Below, piece after piece: positions 1 through 8,414 of a stretch of 45,575 bases of DNA. Origin of the DNA: Bradyrhizobium elkanii WSM2783 (GTDB lineage: Bacteria; Pseudomonadota; Alphaproteobacteria; Rhizobiales; Xanthobacteraceae); NCBI RefSeq assembly GCF_000472865.1, contig NZ_AXAP01000067.1:1-45575 (forward strand), written 5' to 3'. The stretch's first letter is position 1. Every line of letters starts with the position of its first letter. Below the pieces are notes generated by a model that was not told where the DNA came from, made no database searches, and saw only the letters and a program-made list of their open reading frames with translations. A program made the position numbers and the translations under genes.

Positions 1-1005
1 CACCTGGCCGGAGCTCGTTCAAATACCTACGCGGGTCTGGACTCTTTCGTTGACCTGAATGCGCCGACGCCATCCGAATTGCGCGACGATGCTCAATCAG
101 CGCCGGTGCTCGGCCCTGCCGGCTTTGTCGTCGGCGCATCGGGCTCGCTTGTGGAGCTTGAGGATATCGGACCTCTCGTCGGCGAGAATTGGCAGCATGG
201 CTCCCGGCCGGTGCCGGATTTCCTGCTCGATGCCCTGGATAACATCGGCGTCCTGCCGACCCAGTTCAGCGGCCCAAGGCAGGTCTCCATCAACAGTGAG
301 ACCTACTCGATCACATTGGGGACGCGAGGACGCCGCGATGCGCAATTCATCCATCATCCTCGCCCTTCCCCCGTCCCAGATGCCCGGACCGGTACGTCAG
401 TTACCGGCGCCTCTTCCGCCGGCCGCAGCGGACGCGTGCTAGGTGCCACGGACTGGCTGTCGAACGAGCATATCCAGCGGGACTATGAGCTCCTGACACA
501 GGAGTTGCAGGAGAGCAATCCGGATCTCGCCGCCCGGACGCAGTTCGTGAATCCCCTGATAGCCCAAATGGTGCGGTCAGACGCGTTCGCGGCACAAGCA
601 CTCAATTGGATTGGCCATACAGACGACTTCCTGTTCCTGCCGGTAAACGATGCCGGCGCGAAGATAGAGCAGCGCGGCAGTCACTGGTCGCTGCTGCTGG
701 TTGATCGCAGCGATCGGTCAAGGCCGCCGGTTGCCCATTACTACGATTCTCTGATGGTAGACGATGGGTACGGCTCTCAGGTGGGATATAATGACGGGCC
801 CGCAGCGGAGCTCGCAGAACGGCTGGGGGCCAACCCGCAACGGGCCGCAATGCGCCAGCAGAGCAACACCTATGATTGCGGCGTCTTTGTCGTGGACGGC
901 ACCCGGGAGCTGGTCAGGCGATTGGCAACAGGACAGCCGGACCTGCTGAACCTTAAGAACCTCAGGGTCAGTCGGCTGGCCCTGCAAAACCGGCTCAGGA
1001 GCTGA
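1..1005 (+). CDS. NopD/Bel2-5-like type III effector, ULP/C48 SUMO protease domain (5' partial)
   Basis: The reading frame is open from base 1, so the N-terminus lies outside the window; 334 residues are visible. The C-terminal ~190 residues are a ubiquitin-like protease (C48/Ulp1) domain with its catalytic set in order: His in GSHWSLLL (682-684), Asp in HYYDSL (745-747) and Cys in NTYDCGVFV (877-879), with the Gln pair of the oxyanion hole just upstream of the Cys. The visible N-terminal part contains LDSFVDLN, resembling the DLN-type EAR repressor motifs of XopD, NopD and Bel2-5. Such effectors enter the plant nucleus and remove SUMO from host proteins. The effector role is inferred from family and neighbourhood; the upstream promoter cannot be seen. 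A TTG at 79 is not the real start because homologous-looking sequence continues upstream of it. Confidence 0.85.
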   Translation, partial: HLAGARSNTYAGLDSFVDLNAPTPSELRDDAQSAPVLGPAGFVVGASGSLVELEDIGPLVGENWQHGSRPVPDFLLDALDNIGVLPTQFSGPRQVSINSETYSITLGTRGRRDAQFIHHPRPSPVPDARTGTSVTGASSAGRSGRVLGATDWLSNEHIQRDYELLTQELQESNPDLAARTQFVNPLIAQMVRSDAFAAQALNWIGHTDDFLFLPVNDAGAKIEQRGSHWSLLLVDRSDRSRPPVAHYYDSLMVDDGYGSQVGYNDGPAAELAERLGANPQRAAMRQQSNTYDCGVFVVDGTRELVRRLATGQPDLLNLKNLRVSRLALQNRLRS

Positions 1006-1971
1006 GGTCGGCTTGTGTCGATAGAACTGGCTGAAGCGGCTCTCGCCGACACCGGCCAGACCTTGTGTGCGAGGCTGAATCCGACAGTCGAAAGGCAAAG
1101 CTGGCGAAGCTGCTGACCAGTCGGCCAAAAGGCTGCGCGGCCCTTTCGAAGGAGGCGAGATTGAACCGGGCCATTCGAGCCTACCGGATGAATCTCGAAG
1201 GAATCCTTTCGAAGCACAGGCTGCGGCGGCCGCGCACTTGTGACTGGAAGAAGAATCGCAACCATCCATCTATGCGGAGAGTCAAAGACGCCCTGTCTTG
1301 GCACGGTCTGTTCAGCCACCGGCGCAGCCCGCGATGAGCGCGCCCACCGAATAGGCAAGCAGAAGCAGGCTGACAACCACCAGCGACATCATCGCGGCCG
1401 GAACAATGATCTGCGCTTCGGCGTGGAAACGATATCGCTCATGCGACCAGTGCCGGCTGCTTGCCGAGCATATCCGGTCTGATGCGGAGAGCGATCCAGA
1501 AACGAAGTAAACCCGGCCATCCCTTTCGGCACAGCAGGGCAAGTCGCGTTTGGGTCTCAATTTCGGGAAACCGCGGATATGTCCGCGACAGCCATGGTTA
1601 CCGTCACGATAGGGAGGGCAACGACGGTTCTATCGCGGCGCGGCCATGCGCCGAAACATTTCTTTCCTCCGGGGATCGGCGGCACGATGAAGCAGAGCGC
1701 GACGACCAGGAGCCCGACGAAAGCAACTCCGAAGCCCATGTTGGTCTCTTGCATTCTCCGAGATCGCAGATAGGCCAACAGCCGACAAGCGGGACACGAT
1801 TACGCCGCCTTGGTGCGTTGGAACCCCGAGCTTGGATTTGTTTGGAATGGCGGGTTTCGCGCCTTGATTGATAGGGCACCTGGCAATGGTGATGACTACT
1901 GGATCTAGTCATCTGGAACGTAAGTTCGTCACATTATATGATGGCGCGAATCTCTATAGAGGAGAGCGCTT
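1006..1971. other. gene-poor stretch with two short hydrophobic minus-strand ORFs
   Basis: No convincing gene is visible. On the minus strand two short frames encode hydrophobic stretches: one ends at 1312 (MMSLVVVSLLLLAYSVG, finishing with a lipobox-like LIAGC) and one spans 1557-1778 (MGFGVAFVGLLVVALCF). Neither has a good ribosome binding site. They may be decayed membrane or lipoprotein genes, or chance. No RNA gene was seen. Confidence 0.35.
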
Positions 1972-2308
1972 GTGGCGAATGCAGGTGTGAGAGGCCGGCC
2001 AATCGAACCGTTGGTGCTGAGTCTGCAAGAGCGAGCATATTTAGAGAGGCAAGTTCGTCGTCATCGTGTAGCTCGGTCGCTGTCTGAGCGGTGCCGTGCG
2101 ATCCTGCGGTGTGCAGACGGCTTGCCAAGCAAGTCTGTGGCTGCCGAACTCGGCATCCATGAACACACCGTTGGCAAGTGGCGCCGCCGATTCTTGAGGG
2201 ATCGCTGTGATGGCTGCTTGACGAAGCTCGCCCCGGCCGCCCTCGAACCATCAACGACGATCAGGTTGCTGAGGTAATCGAGCGGACATTGCGTACGACG
2301 CCACCGAG
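1972..2308 (+). pseudogene. IS630-family transposase N-terminal fragment
   Basis: The frame 1972-2277 encodes the helix-turn-helix half of an IS630-type transposase (CRAILRCADGLPSKSVAAELG, then HEHTVGKWRRRF). Near 2235 the frame slips by one base: the continuation GRPRTINDDQVAEVIERTLR reads in another phase up to about 2300. The catalytic DDE half is missing because an IS256 end begins at about 2308. It is therefore an N-terminal remnant with a frameshift and a truncation and cannot act by itself. Confidence 0.75.
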
Positions 2309-2815
2309 GGTGTCAGAAAGAATGTGTAAGCAGGTTTCTGTGAGTTTACCTTACCGAGGAGACTCACATGACGACCGACACGACGATTACACCTGAACTA
2401 CTGGATCAACTGCTTGCTAACTATGAGAAGCCTGAAGACCTCACAGGTGCAGACGGGCTTTTCAAGCAGCTGAAGAAGGCGCTGATTGAGCGGGCGCTTG
2501 GTGCGGAGCTGAGCGATCATCTTGGCTACGAGAAGGGGGACCCGGCTGGCCGCGGCAGCGGCAATAGCCGTAACGGAACCAGCGCGAAGACAATCCTGAC
2601 CGAGGACGGCGAGATCGACATAGCTGTGCCACGCGACCGGGCCGGCAGCTTTGAGCCGCTATTGATCGCCAAGGGCCAGACCCGTTTCGACGGCTTTGAC
2701 GACAAAATCCTGAGCCTCTACGCGCGCGGCATGACGGTGCGTGAGATCCAGGGGCATTTATCTGAACTTTATGGGGCCGAAGTCTCGCCGGATTTGATCA
2801 GCCGGGTCGCCGATG
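2308..2815 (+). mobile_element. IS256-family element, 5' fragment
   Basis: The fragment starts near GGGTGTCAGAAAGAATGTG, which looks like an IS256 terminal inverted repeat, followed by a short leader and the transposase start at 2368. The other end and about two thirds of the transposase are missing. The sequence passes directly into prophage DNA at about 2815. Whether a deletion between a complete IS256 and the prophage made the joint, or an illegitimate exchange, cannot be told from this window. Confidence 0.7.
2368..2815 (+). pseudogene. IS256-family transposase, N-terminal part
   Basis: About 149 residues match the N-terminal region of IS256 mutator-type transposases: ALIERALGAELSDHLGYEKG, the GNSRNG loop, IAVPRDRAGSFEP and DDKILSLYARGMTVREIQGH. 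The frame continues to 4029 as a 553-codon ORF, but everything after ISRVADG (about 2815) is the antisense of the phage hub gene. The long ORF is therefore a chimera, not a real protein. The catalytic DDE residues are absent. Confidence 0.8.
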
Positions 2816-3912
2816 GTCTGCCCGCCGGGCTGGTTGGGGTGGCGGACATCCCAGCCCATGCTGTCGCGCAGCAGCCACGGCGCCACCACATCGAGCTTGG
2901 TCAGGGTGCCGGTGTTGCGATCCTGGGTGAAGGTGACGCGCTGGATCTTCATCGGCATGTCCAGCATCGCCATCGGCGAATAGACGTGAACGTCATCGCC
3001 GGGCTGCCACAACGATCGGCCGTCGCGCAGCCAGCCGTACACTACGATGGTTGCGGTGACGTTGGTGCCGTTGTGCCAGATCGCTTCGTACTTGGCGCGG
3101 TTGCAGACTTCCGGCTGCGTCTTCACCGGCTGCTCGGCCGGCGTGATCAATTTGGAGAACATCGAGCCCGACATGCCGGTGACGCTGCATTTCAGCTCGC
3201 TGGCCGCGGTGCCGGAATTGTCGTCGCTGGCGGCGTGCTGGCCGATCACCTTGTGCTCGGTATAGACGTGCTCATGGCTGATCACGCATTGGCACGACTT
3301 GATGTTGATGCCCTCGATCAGCTCGCTGACGATGGTGCCGGTGTGCTCGCCGATCAAAAGGAAGCTGCCGTGCGCATCCGAGCCCATCACCACGCCGCGC
3401 GGGCGCGCGATGCGCTCGAGGAAATCCCAGACCAATTCGCCGGGATTGTTCTGCAATTTCGGGAATGGCGTCAGGTCCGGCGACCCGACTACCTTGATGC
3501 CGACGCCGTAGGGCGCGACCACTTCCTGCGCGACCTGGACCACGTTCTTGTCGTCGAAATTCCCGGTCTTGGTGTCGACGCTGGATTTCGCCGCGTTGGC
3601 GGTCAGGCTCTTGCCGATCAGCATCACGCCGTGCTGGGTGGCGTCATAGGCCACCTGACGCACTTCGATGAAACCGGTGATCGCGAGCTGGCCGGCGAGC
3701 AGGATGGTGCACTGATCATCCGGCTTGAACTGCAATTTCTGCCACAGCGGCACCCTGCCGCGCGCCGTCGTCACCTCGGTGTCGCGCTCGGCCGCGGTGA
3801 ACTTGAAATGGCTGAAGGCTTCCGCCCAATCGCTCGAAACCTCGACGGTCTCCCAATCTTCGAAGATCAAGCCGGCGACCACCAGCTGCGCGACTTCCTG
3901 GGGTCGCGGCAT
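2758..3912 (-). CDS. phage baseplate hub protein, Mu gp44 (P)-like, 3' end replaced by IS256 sequence
   Basis: The 384-residue product resembles the Mu P / gp44 baseplate hub family. It starts at the ATG at 3912 behind GGAGAT. It has the family's beta-rich layout: an early VSSDWAEAFSHFKF segment, a middle VWDFLERIARPRGVVMGSDA segment, and a late QPGDDVHVYSPMAMLDMPM segment. It follows the tape measure and circularization genes exactly as genes 42-43-44 do in Mu, pointing to a contractile-tailed phage. The last ~19 residues, downstream of about 2815, are antisense to the IS256 fragment, so the natural C-terminus is gone. Confidence 0.75.
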   Translation of the reverse strand: MPRPQEVAQLVVAGLIFEDWETVEVSSDWAEAFSHFKFTAAERDTEVTTARGRVPLWQKLQFKPDDQCTILLAGQLAITGFIEVRQVAYDATQHGVMLIGKSLTANAAKSSVDTKTGNFDDKNVVQVAQEVVAPYGVGIKVVGSPDLTPFPKLQNNPGELVWDFLERIARPRGVVMGSDAHGSFLLIGEHTGTIVSELIEGINIKSCQCVISHEHVYTEHKVIGQHAASDDNSGTAASELKCSVTGMSGSMFSKLITPAEQPVKTQPEVCNRAKYEAIWHNGTNVTATIVVYGWLRDGRSLWQPGDDVHVYSPMAMLDMPMKIQRVTFTQDRNTGTLTKLDVVAPWLLRDSMGWDVRHPNQPGGQTIGDPADQIRRDFGPIKFR

Positions 3913-3932
3913 GTGATCTCCTTAAGGTTCGC

Positions 3933-4603
3933 TCATTGCGACAGCGCCAAGCCCTCGGTCGGGCAGAACGCCGGATGCACGATCTTGTTTTCCTGCCGCA
4001 CTTCATCGGCGCGCGAGGCGTCGTCATAGAGCCGATAGGACAGCATCAGCGATGGCAGCACCGCGGCGAACTGGTAGCGCAGCATGCGCGGCAACGGGCG
4101 CGCGGTCTCGACCAGATGATTGGTGATCGCCGCCTGCAGCCGGATCAACGCCTGATAGGTCATCGAATCCATATCGTCGGCCGCGATCTCCTCGGCCTCG
4201 GCGAAGGGCTGCGCCATCTCGTTCTTGATCAGCGCGACGCTCTGCCGGCTGACGAACTCCATCCGGGCGATGATCGCGGCCTCGGTGGCGAGGCAAAACC
4301 GCACACTGGCGTTCTTGACCAGGATGCCGCCCAACGTCGCGGTGGTCTCGGCATCAAGCTGGCGCCGCACGCTCTCGATCTGCTGCAGCGTGGACCCGGC
4401 GAGCCGGGCGTCGTCAAAGCAGGCATCGAGCGATGGCCCGATGTCGTCATGGATCAACAGCTTCAAGGCATTGGCGCGGGTGTCGCCGATCGTGGTGCGG
4501 GCCCCTGCGAGCCGGCGCGGCCCTTCGGCGGCACGGTCGCGATCAGGTTGGCCAGCATGCGGTCGACGATGCCGGCGGCTTCGATGGCGTCCTGCCGCTT
4601 CAT
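3933..4603 (-). pseudogene. C-terminal part of the phage DNA-circularization (Mu gpN-like) protein, frameshifted
   Basis: Translation should start at the ATG at 4603, which overlaps the stop of the preceding gene (ATGA). It begins MKRQDAIEAAGIVDRMLANL. Near 4500-4510, in a G/C run (GGGGCCC), the frame must slip by one base to continue as ARTTIGDTRANALKLLIHDD and on to the stop at 3933. With the frame restored the product is about 223 residues and would be the C-terminal half of a split gpN/gp43-type protein. As written, translation from 4603 ends after about 47 codons. A sequencing error in the homopolymer is possible. Confidence 0.6.
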
Positions 4604-5145
4604 GCGTTGACCCCGGCCGGCGGATTAGCCAGCACGCGCTGCGCCTGGTTGCGCAGGTTTTGGCTCTCATTGAGCAATTTGCCAGCGGTATCGATGGCTG
4701 GCGTCCAGGTCTGCGGATCGAGGCCTTGCTCTTGAAAGGTGATATCGAACACGCAATAGCCGCCGAGCTTTTCTTCCTCCGTAATCCGATAGCGCGGGCA
4801 CACCACGATCTGGTCGCCCAAGGTCGGCAAGCGCAGCCGGCCCGGGCCTTCCTCCTCCAGCGCCGCGATCAAACGATTGCGCGCCAGCTGGTAGTCGCGG
4901 CGATACAGGATGTCGTTGGCGGCGTCGTCATAGGGATAGACCATGCAATAGGCGCGGATCGAAAACGTGCGCGCGACGCGGCCCATGTCCTCGGCGTAGG
5001 GCAATTCCTTTTTCGGAAACACGTGTTCGACGATGCTGCGGCCGCCTTCCCGGCTGTTGACCTCGCAATGGAAACGCGCGTTGCGGAATGACGCCGGCAT
5101 ATAGCGGTTGCGCCACGCCGTTGGCAGATCGAAGATCGTCGCCAT
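4600..5145 (-). CDS. phage DNA-circularization protein, N-terminal domain (Mu gpN/gp43-like)
   Basis: The 181 residues fit the DNA circulation N-terminal domain of Mu-like phages. This protein is a tail/baseplate component historically linked to circularizing injected DNA. It starts MATIFDLPTAWRNRYMPASF, with FHCEVNSREGGRSIVEHVFP matching the family's typical opening. It lies just downstream of the tape measure gene and is coupled by an ATGA overlap to the C-terminal part. Known homologues are usually one ~400-residue protein, so this phage seems to encode it in two pieces. Confidence 0.75.
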   Translation of the reverse strand: MATIFDLPTAWRNRYMPASFRNARFHCEVNSREGGRSIVEHVFPKKELPYAEDMGRVARTFSIRAYCMVYPYDDAANDILYRRDYQLARNRLIAALEEEGPGRLRLPTLGDQIVVCPRYRITEEEKLGGYCVFDITFQEQGLDPQTWTPAIDTAGKLLNESQNLRNQAQRVLANPPAGVNA

Positions 5146-5154
5146 CGATCATTC

Positions 5155-7167
5155 CTAGATGTTCATCGGTTCTTCGTTGGTCGCCGAGCGCTTGGCCGGC
5201 TCCATCTGGGTCTGCCGGTTGACCTCGACTTCCTTGAACAGTCCGCCGCCCTCGGCGCCGACTTTGGTGCCCTTCGGCGCGTTGACGTCGACGCTGATCT
5301 TGCCGGTGCCCTCGACCTTGGTGGCGTTGGCCTGTGCGCGATCGACTTGGGCGCGATCGGCGATGGCCTGCTGATTACGTGCCGCGAAGGCCGCGCTCGC
5401 ACCGGTCGAAAATTCAACGCCGCGCCGCCGGCCTTCCCAATAGTTGTAAACCTCGCTCGATCCTGGCACCGCGACGCGACCGGGCAGATGGGTGCCGGGA
5501 TCGCCCTCCATGCCTTGGTTGGTGCGGCCTTGGATCAGGTTGCTGCCACCGCCGACCGCCGCCACCTGTTTGTCGAATTCTCGCTGCTGCGCCGGGCTGA
5601 TCGATTTGGCGCCCATGCCCGGCTTGTTCATCGCGTAGAAGCGGCTGTTCAGTTCATCCTTGAGGGTGTAGCCGGGCACTTTTTGCCGGATCATCGAGAC
5701 CCGGTTGTACAGCGCCTCGACCGTGGCGGCGCCGCCGCCCTCATAGGCCTGCAGTTGCGACAGCTTGGCCTTGACTGCCGGATCGTTCAGCTCGGCCATC
5801 AACGGCGCGCGCTGCTCTTGCAGGTATCCGCCGCCACCCTTGCCCCCGGCTGGCGTATCGCCCGCGCGTTGGCCTCCGCCCGGGCCTGCGGTCTGACCGT
5901 TGTTGGCGACTTGGCTGCGATCCCAATCCGGACGGCGCGCTGTAATTTGCGAGGCTGAACGCCATTGCGTCGACACGCCGCCTTGTCCGGACGCGGTGCC
6001 GCCTTGGTTGCCGCCGAGCATTTCGTACTCCAGTTCACCGGTTCGCGGATTCTTTCGCGTTGAACCGGTAAGAAAACCGACATGGCCGCCGGTCTGGCCG
6101 GCGCTGCGGCCCCGCGCCAATATGCCGATGTCGCCCGGCTGCACGTTTCCCGGTTTGACCGCCGAGCCGTAATTTAGAAAACTCGTTGCAACCAGCGAGC
6201 CGGAGCCCTTCATGCCGGCCTTCGCAAGATTGGAATTGACGAATGCCGCGCACCACGCCGTGGTTGCCGGATTAACCTTGATGCCGTTCTCGCGGAAGAA
6301 ACCGCTCAGTTTGGTCTGATCGCGGATTTCATCTTCGCCGAGATGTTGCCGCGCGAAGGCCAGCGCCTGCGCCGGACCGGCCTCGCCGTTGCCGGAGGCC
6401 TGATTGCCGGCGGGTGAAATGCCGCCGCCGACGTCGCTGCCATTGGGCGCGCCGCCGGCACCGCCACCCGGGAATGCAGCCGCGCCACCGCTCTCGCCGC
6501 CGCCGGCTCCGCTGGTGTAACCACCGCCACCGGCCCCGCCACCACCGCCGCCCCATGCACCGCCGCCGCCGCCGAACATCGGCGCGCCACCTTGGGTTCG
6601 CCCCAATCCGCCGCCCGGCGAATAGGCCGCCTGCTGCACCATGCCGGCGAAGCCGCCGCCACCGCCGCCGCCTTGGAACGACATCGGTTGATAGCCCGGC
6701 AACTGTTTTTTGATGGCTTCATCGATCTTGCCGGTCAGTTGCTCGGTCGCCTTGGTGTTGTCCTCAACCGGCTTGTTCGGCTTGTTGGTCCAGTAGTCGT
6801 TCCAGCGCTCCAGGTAGCTCTTGTCTTCCTCTTTCCTGCCCGGCTGTTGCGGCAACAGCTCCGGCTTGGTGGCCCCCTCAATGCTGCTCGGCGTGTTGTA
6901 CCCGCGCTTGAACACATCGCTGTTGCCGATCCGGATGAAAAGCTGTTCAAGCGATTCGAAGCTGGAAAGGATCGCCGACGTCACCTTGTTGGCGTTCTCC
7001 AGCGCGGTGGTGAGCGGCCCGACCTTCAAGGTGTTGATAATGTCGCTTATGCGGCTCCACTTGCCTTCGAACAAATTCAGCTGCTTGTCGAATTCCGTGC
7101 CGAGCCGCAACCTGCGCTCCTCGGCGTCGTACCATTCCTTGGATTTCTCGGTGATCGTCGGCGACAT
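5155..7167 (-). CDS. phage tail tape measure C-terminal part with NlpC/P60-like (TIGR02594) hydrolase domain, 5' truncated
   Basis: About 670 residues. The N-terminal ~160 residues are helical (tape-measure-like) and contain LEQLFIRIGNSDVFKRGYNT. Residues ~165-265 are a glycine-rich linker. Residues ~265-410 look like a TIGR02594/CHAP-type peptidoglycan hydrolase with Cys307 (AWCAAFV), His363 (GGHVGF) and Asn388 (GGNQGG). The end, GLFKEVEVNR, is typical of Mu-like tape measures. Such a domain would help the tail cross the cell wall. The first ATG is at 7167. Upstream the sequence switches to a capsid gene on the other strand, so the long coiled N-terminus of a normal tape measure is missing. 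Confidence 0.7.
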   Translation of the reverse strand: MSPTITEKSKEWYDAEERRLRLGTEFDKQLNLFEGKWSRISDIINTLKVGPLTTALENANKVTSAILSSFESLEQLFIRIGNSDVFKRGYNTPSSIEGATKPELLPQQPGRKEEDKSYLERWNDYWTNKPNKPVEDNTKATEQLTGKIDEAIKKQLPGYQPMSFQGGGGGGGFAGMVQQAAYSPGGGLGRTQGGAPMFGGGGGAWGGGGGGAGGGGYTSGAGGGESGGAAAFPGGGAGGAPNGSDVGGGISPAGNQASGNGEAGPAQALAFARQHLGEDEIRDQTKLSGFFRENGIKVNPATTAWCAAFVNSNLAKAGMKGSGSLVATSFLNYGSAVKPGNVQPGDIGILARGRSAGQTGGHVGFLTGSTRKNPRTGELEYEMLGGNQGGTASGQGGVSTQWRSASQITARRPDWDRSQVANNGQTAGPGGGQRAGDTPAGGKGGGGYLQEQRAPLMAELNDPAVKAKLSQLQAYEGGGAATVEALYNRVSMIRQKVPGYTLKDELNSRFYAMNKPGMGAKSISPAQQREFDKQVAAVGGGSNLIQGRTNQGMEGDPGTHLPGRVAVPGSSEVYNYWEGRRRGVEFSTGASAAFAARNQQAIADRAQVDRAQANATKVEGTGKISVDVNAPKGTKVGAEGGGLFKEVEVNRQTQMEPAKRSATNEEPMNI

Positions 7168-7627
7168 CAAGAACGTGGCGGGCGCGCTCTTGACCGCGAC
7201 GCAGGGCTACATCCGCAACATGTGCTGGCTGATGAACCCGCAGCAGGTTCTGTCCGCTGGGCTGACCCCGGCTCCGGGTGTGGGCACGTTCCCGTTCCAG
7301 GCCGAGGTTAGCCAAGGCAGGCTCGCGGGCTATGCCATCATCGACTCCGGCACGGTGCCGATGGGGACCATCATCGCGCTCGACGCGGCCGACTTCGTCA
7401 CCGTGGGCGGCGAGGCTCCCCGCTTCGAGATCAGCGATCAGGCGACGCTGCACATGGAGGACACCAACCCGCAGCCGATCGTGGGTGGTGCCGATCCGGG
7501 CACGCCGGCCAACCCGGTGCGCTCGCTGTGGCAGACCGACAGCCTGGCGCTGCGGCTGATCCTGCCGGTCAACTGGACGCTGCGGCGTCCGGGCATGGTC
7601 GCGTGGGTGCAAGGCGTGACGTGGTGA
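7168..7627 (+). pseudogene. phage major capsid protein (HK97-like), C-terminal fragment
   Basis: From about 7165 the plus-strand frame reads GDIKNVAGALLTATQGYIRN and continues through MNPQQVLSAG, GYAIIDSGTVPMGTIIALDA and LALRLILPVNWTLRRPGMVA to a TGA at 7627. This is the typical C-terminal axial/peripheral domain of a major head protein, about 150 residues. The N-terminal half is absent because the sequence abuts the oppositely oriented tape measure gene. Upstream in-frame residues (back to 6821) are antisense of the tape measure and are not capsid. Confidence 0.7.
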
Positions 7628-7632
7628 CCGCC

Positions 7633-8118
7633 ATGGCTGACAGCGACAAGAAAGACCCGCCGCTCCCGGCGGGTCAGAATCTTGCGGAAGGGTCGAAGCC
7701 TACCCCGACGCAGGAAGAGAACGATCTCGCTGCGATGGGCGAGCACGTCATCGAGAAAGAGCCGGACGGCAGCCCGCTCGATCCCGGGGTGCCGTATCCG
7801 CCGGATTTGCCGAATCCGCCCGAGCCAAGCGTGCCGGTCATCGAGAGCATTTCCCCGACCACCGGCCCGCTTCCCGACGTCACCCTGCAGGTCGATGGCT
7901 CGTTCGGGCCTGATGCGGTGATCGTGTTCGACGGCGCGCCGCAGACAACCACGCTGGTCGCCTCGACCCGGCTGACGACTTCGATCGTCGGCTTTGCCGG
8001 TGCGGCTGGCAGCTACGGCGTGCTCGTGCGCGACGCGGCCGGTGACAGCAACGTCGTGCAGTTCACTTTCACCGAACCGGTGGAAGGCGCTGCCGCCGCT
8101 GGCCGGCGGCGGCGATAA
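7633..8118 (+). CDS. phage IPT/TIG-domain protein with PTPTQEEND motif
   Basis: 161 residues from the ATG at 7633, five bases after the capsid stop. Residues 1-55 are charged and proline-rich and contain KPTPTQEEND. Residues ~72-152 (VPVIESISPTTGPLPDVTLQ through VVQFTFTEP) form an Ig-like IPT/TIG fold of the kind used as capsid or tail decoration. It probably decorates the phage head. The PTPTQEEND segment recurs in the next gene. Confidence 0.6.
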   Translation: MADSDKKDPPLPAGQNLAEGSKPTPTQEENDLAAMGEHVIEKEPDGSPLDPGVPYPPDLPNPPEPSVPVIESISPTTGPLPDVTLQVDGSFGPDAVIVFDGAPQTTTLVASTRLTTSIVGFAGAAGSYGVLVRDAAGDSNVVQFTFTEPVEGAAAAGRRRR

Positions 8119-8135
8119 CCAGAGGAGATCAGGTC

Positions 8136-8414
8136 ATGACTGATGCGAAAGAAGCGGCCAAGAGGGCCTACGACCGCGAGCATGAGCAAAGCGAAAAGAC
8201 CCGCGCCGAGGGCAAGGAGAAACTGTCGAAAGGCAAGCCGACCCCGACGCAGGAGGAGAACGACCGCACCAAGATGGGCGAGTACATCCAGGAGCACGAG
8301 GAGGACGGCAGCGGACCCGATCCGCATGCGCCGAAGCCGGAGCAGAACAACCACAAGACCCGGCACATGGAAGCGGGACAACGCGACCGGAACTATCAGA
8401 CCAGAACGAGCTGA
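8136..8414 (+). CDS. small charged phage protein with PTPTQEEND motif
   Basis: 92 residues, highly charged, predicted mostly helical. It follows a good ribosome binding site (AGAGGAGATCAG before the ATG). Residues ~34-60 (GKPTPTQEENDRTKMGEYIQ) parallel residues ~22-50 of the preceding product, suggesting a shared short domain or an old duplication. Its stop overlaps the portal start (TGATG). No function can be given beyond membership of the head gene block. Confidence 0.6.
   Translation: MTDAKEAAKRAYDREHEQSEKTRAEGKEKLSKGKPTPTQEENDRTKMGEYIQEHEEDGSGPDPHAPKPEQNNHKTRHMEAGQRDRNYQTRTS

Noticed and set aside
2368..4029. A single 553-residue protein on the plus strand
   Set aside because: Only the first ~149 residues are IS256 transposase; the rest is antisense of the phage hub gene, which has a ribosome binding site and family features on the other strand.
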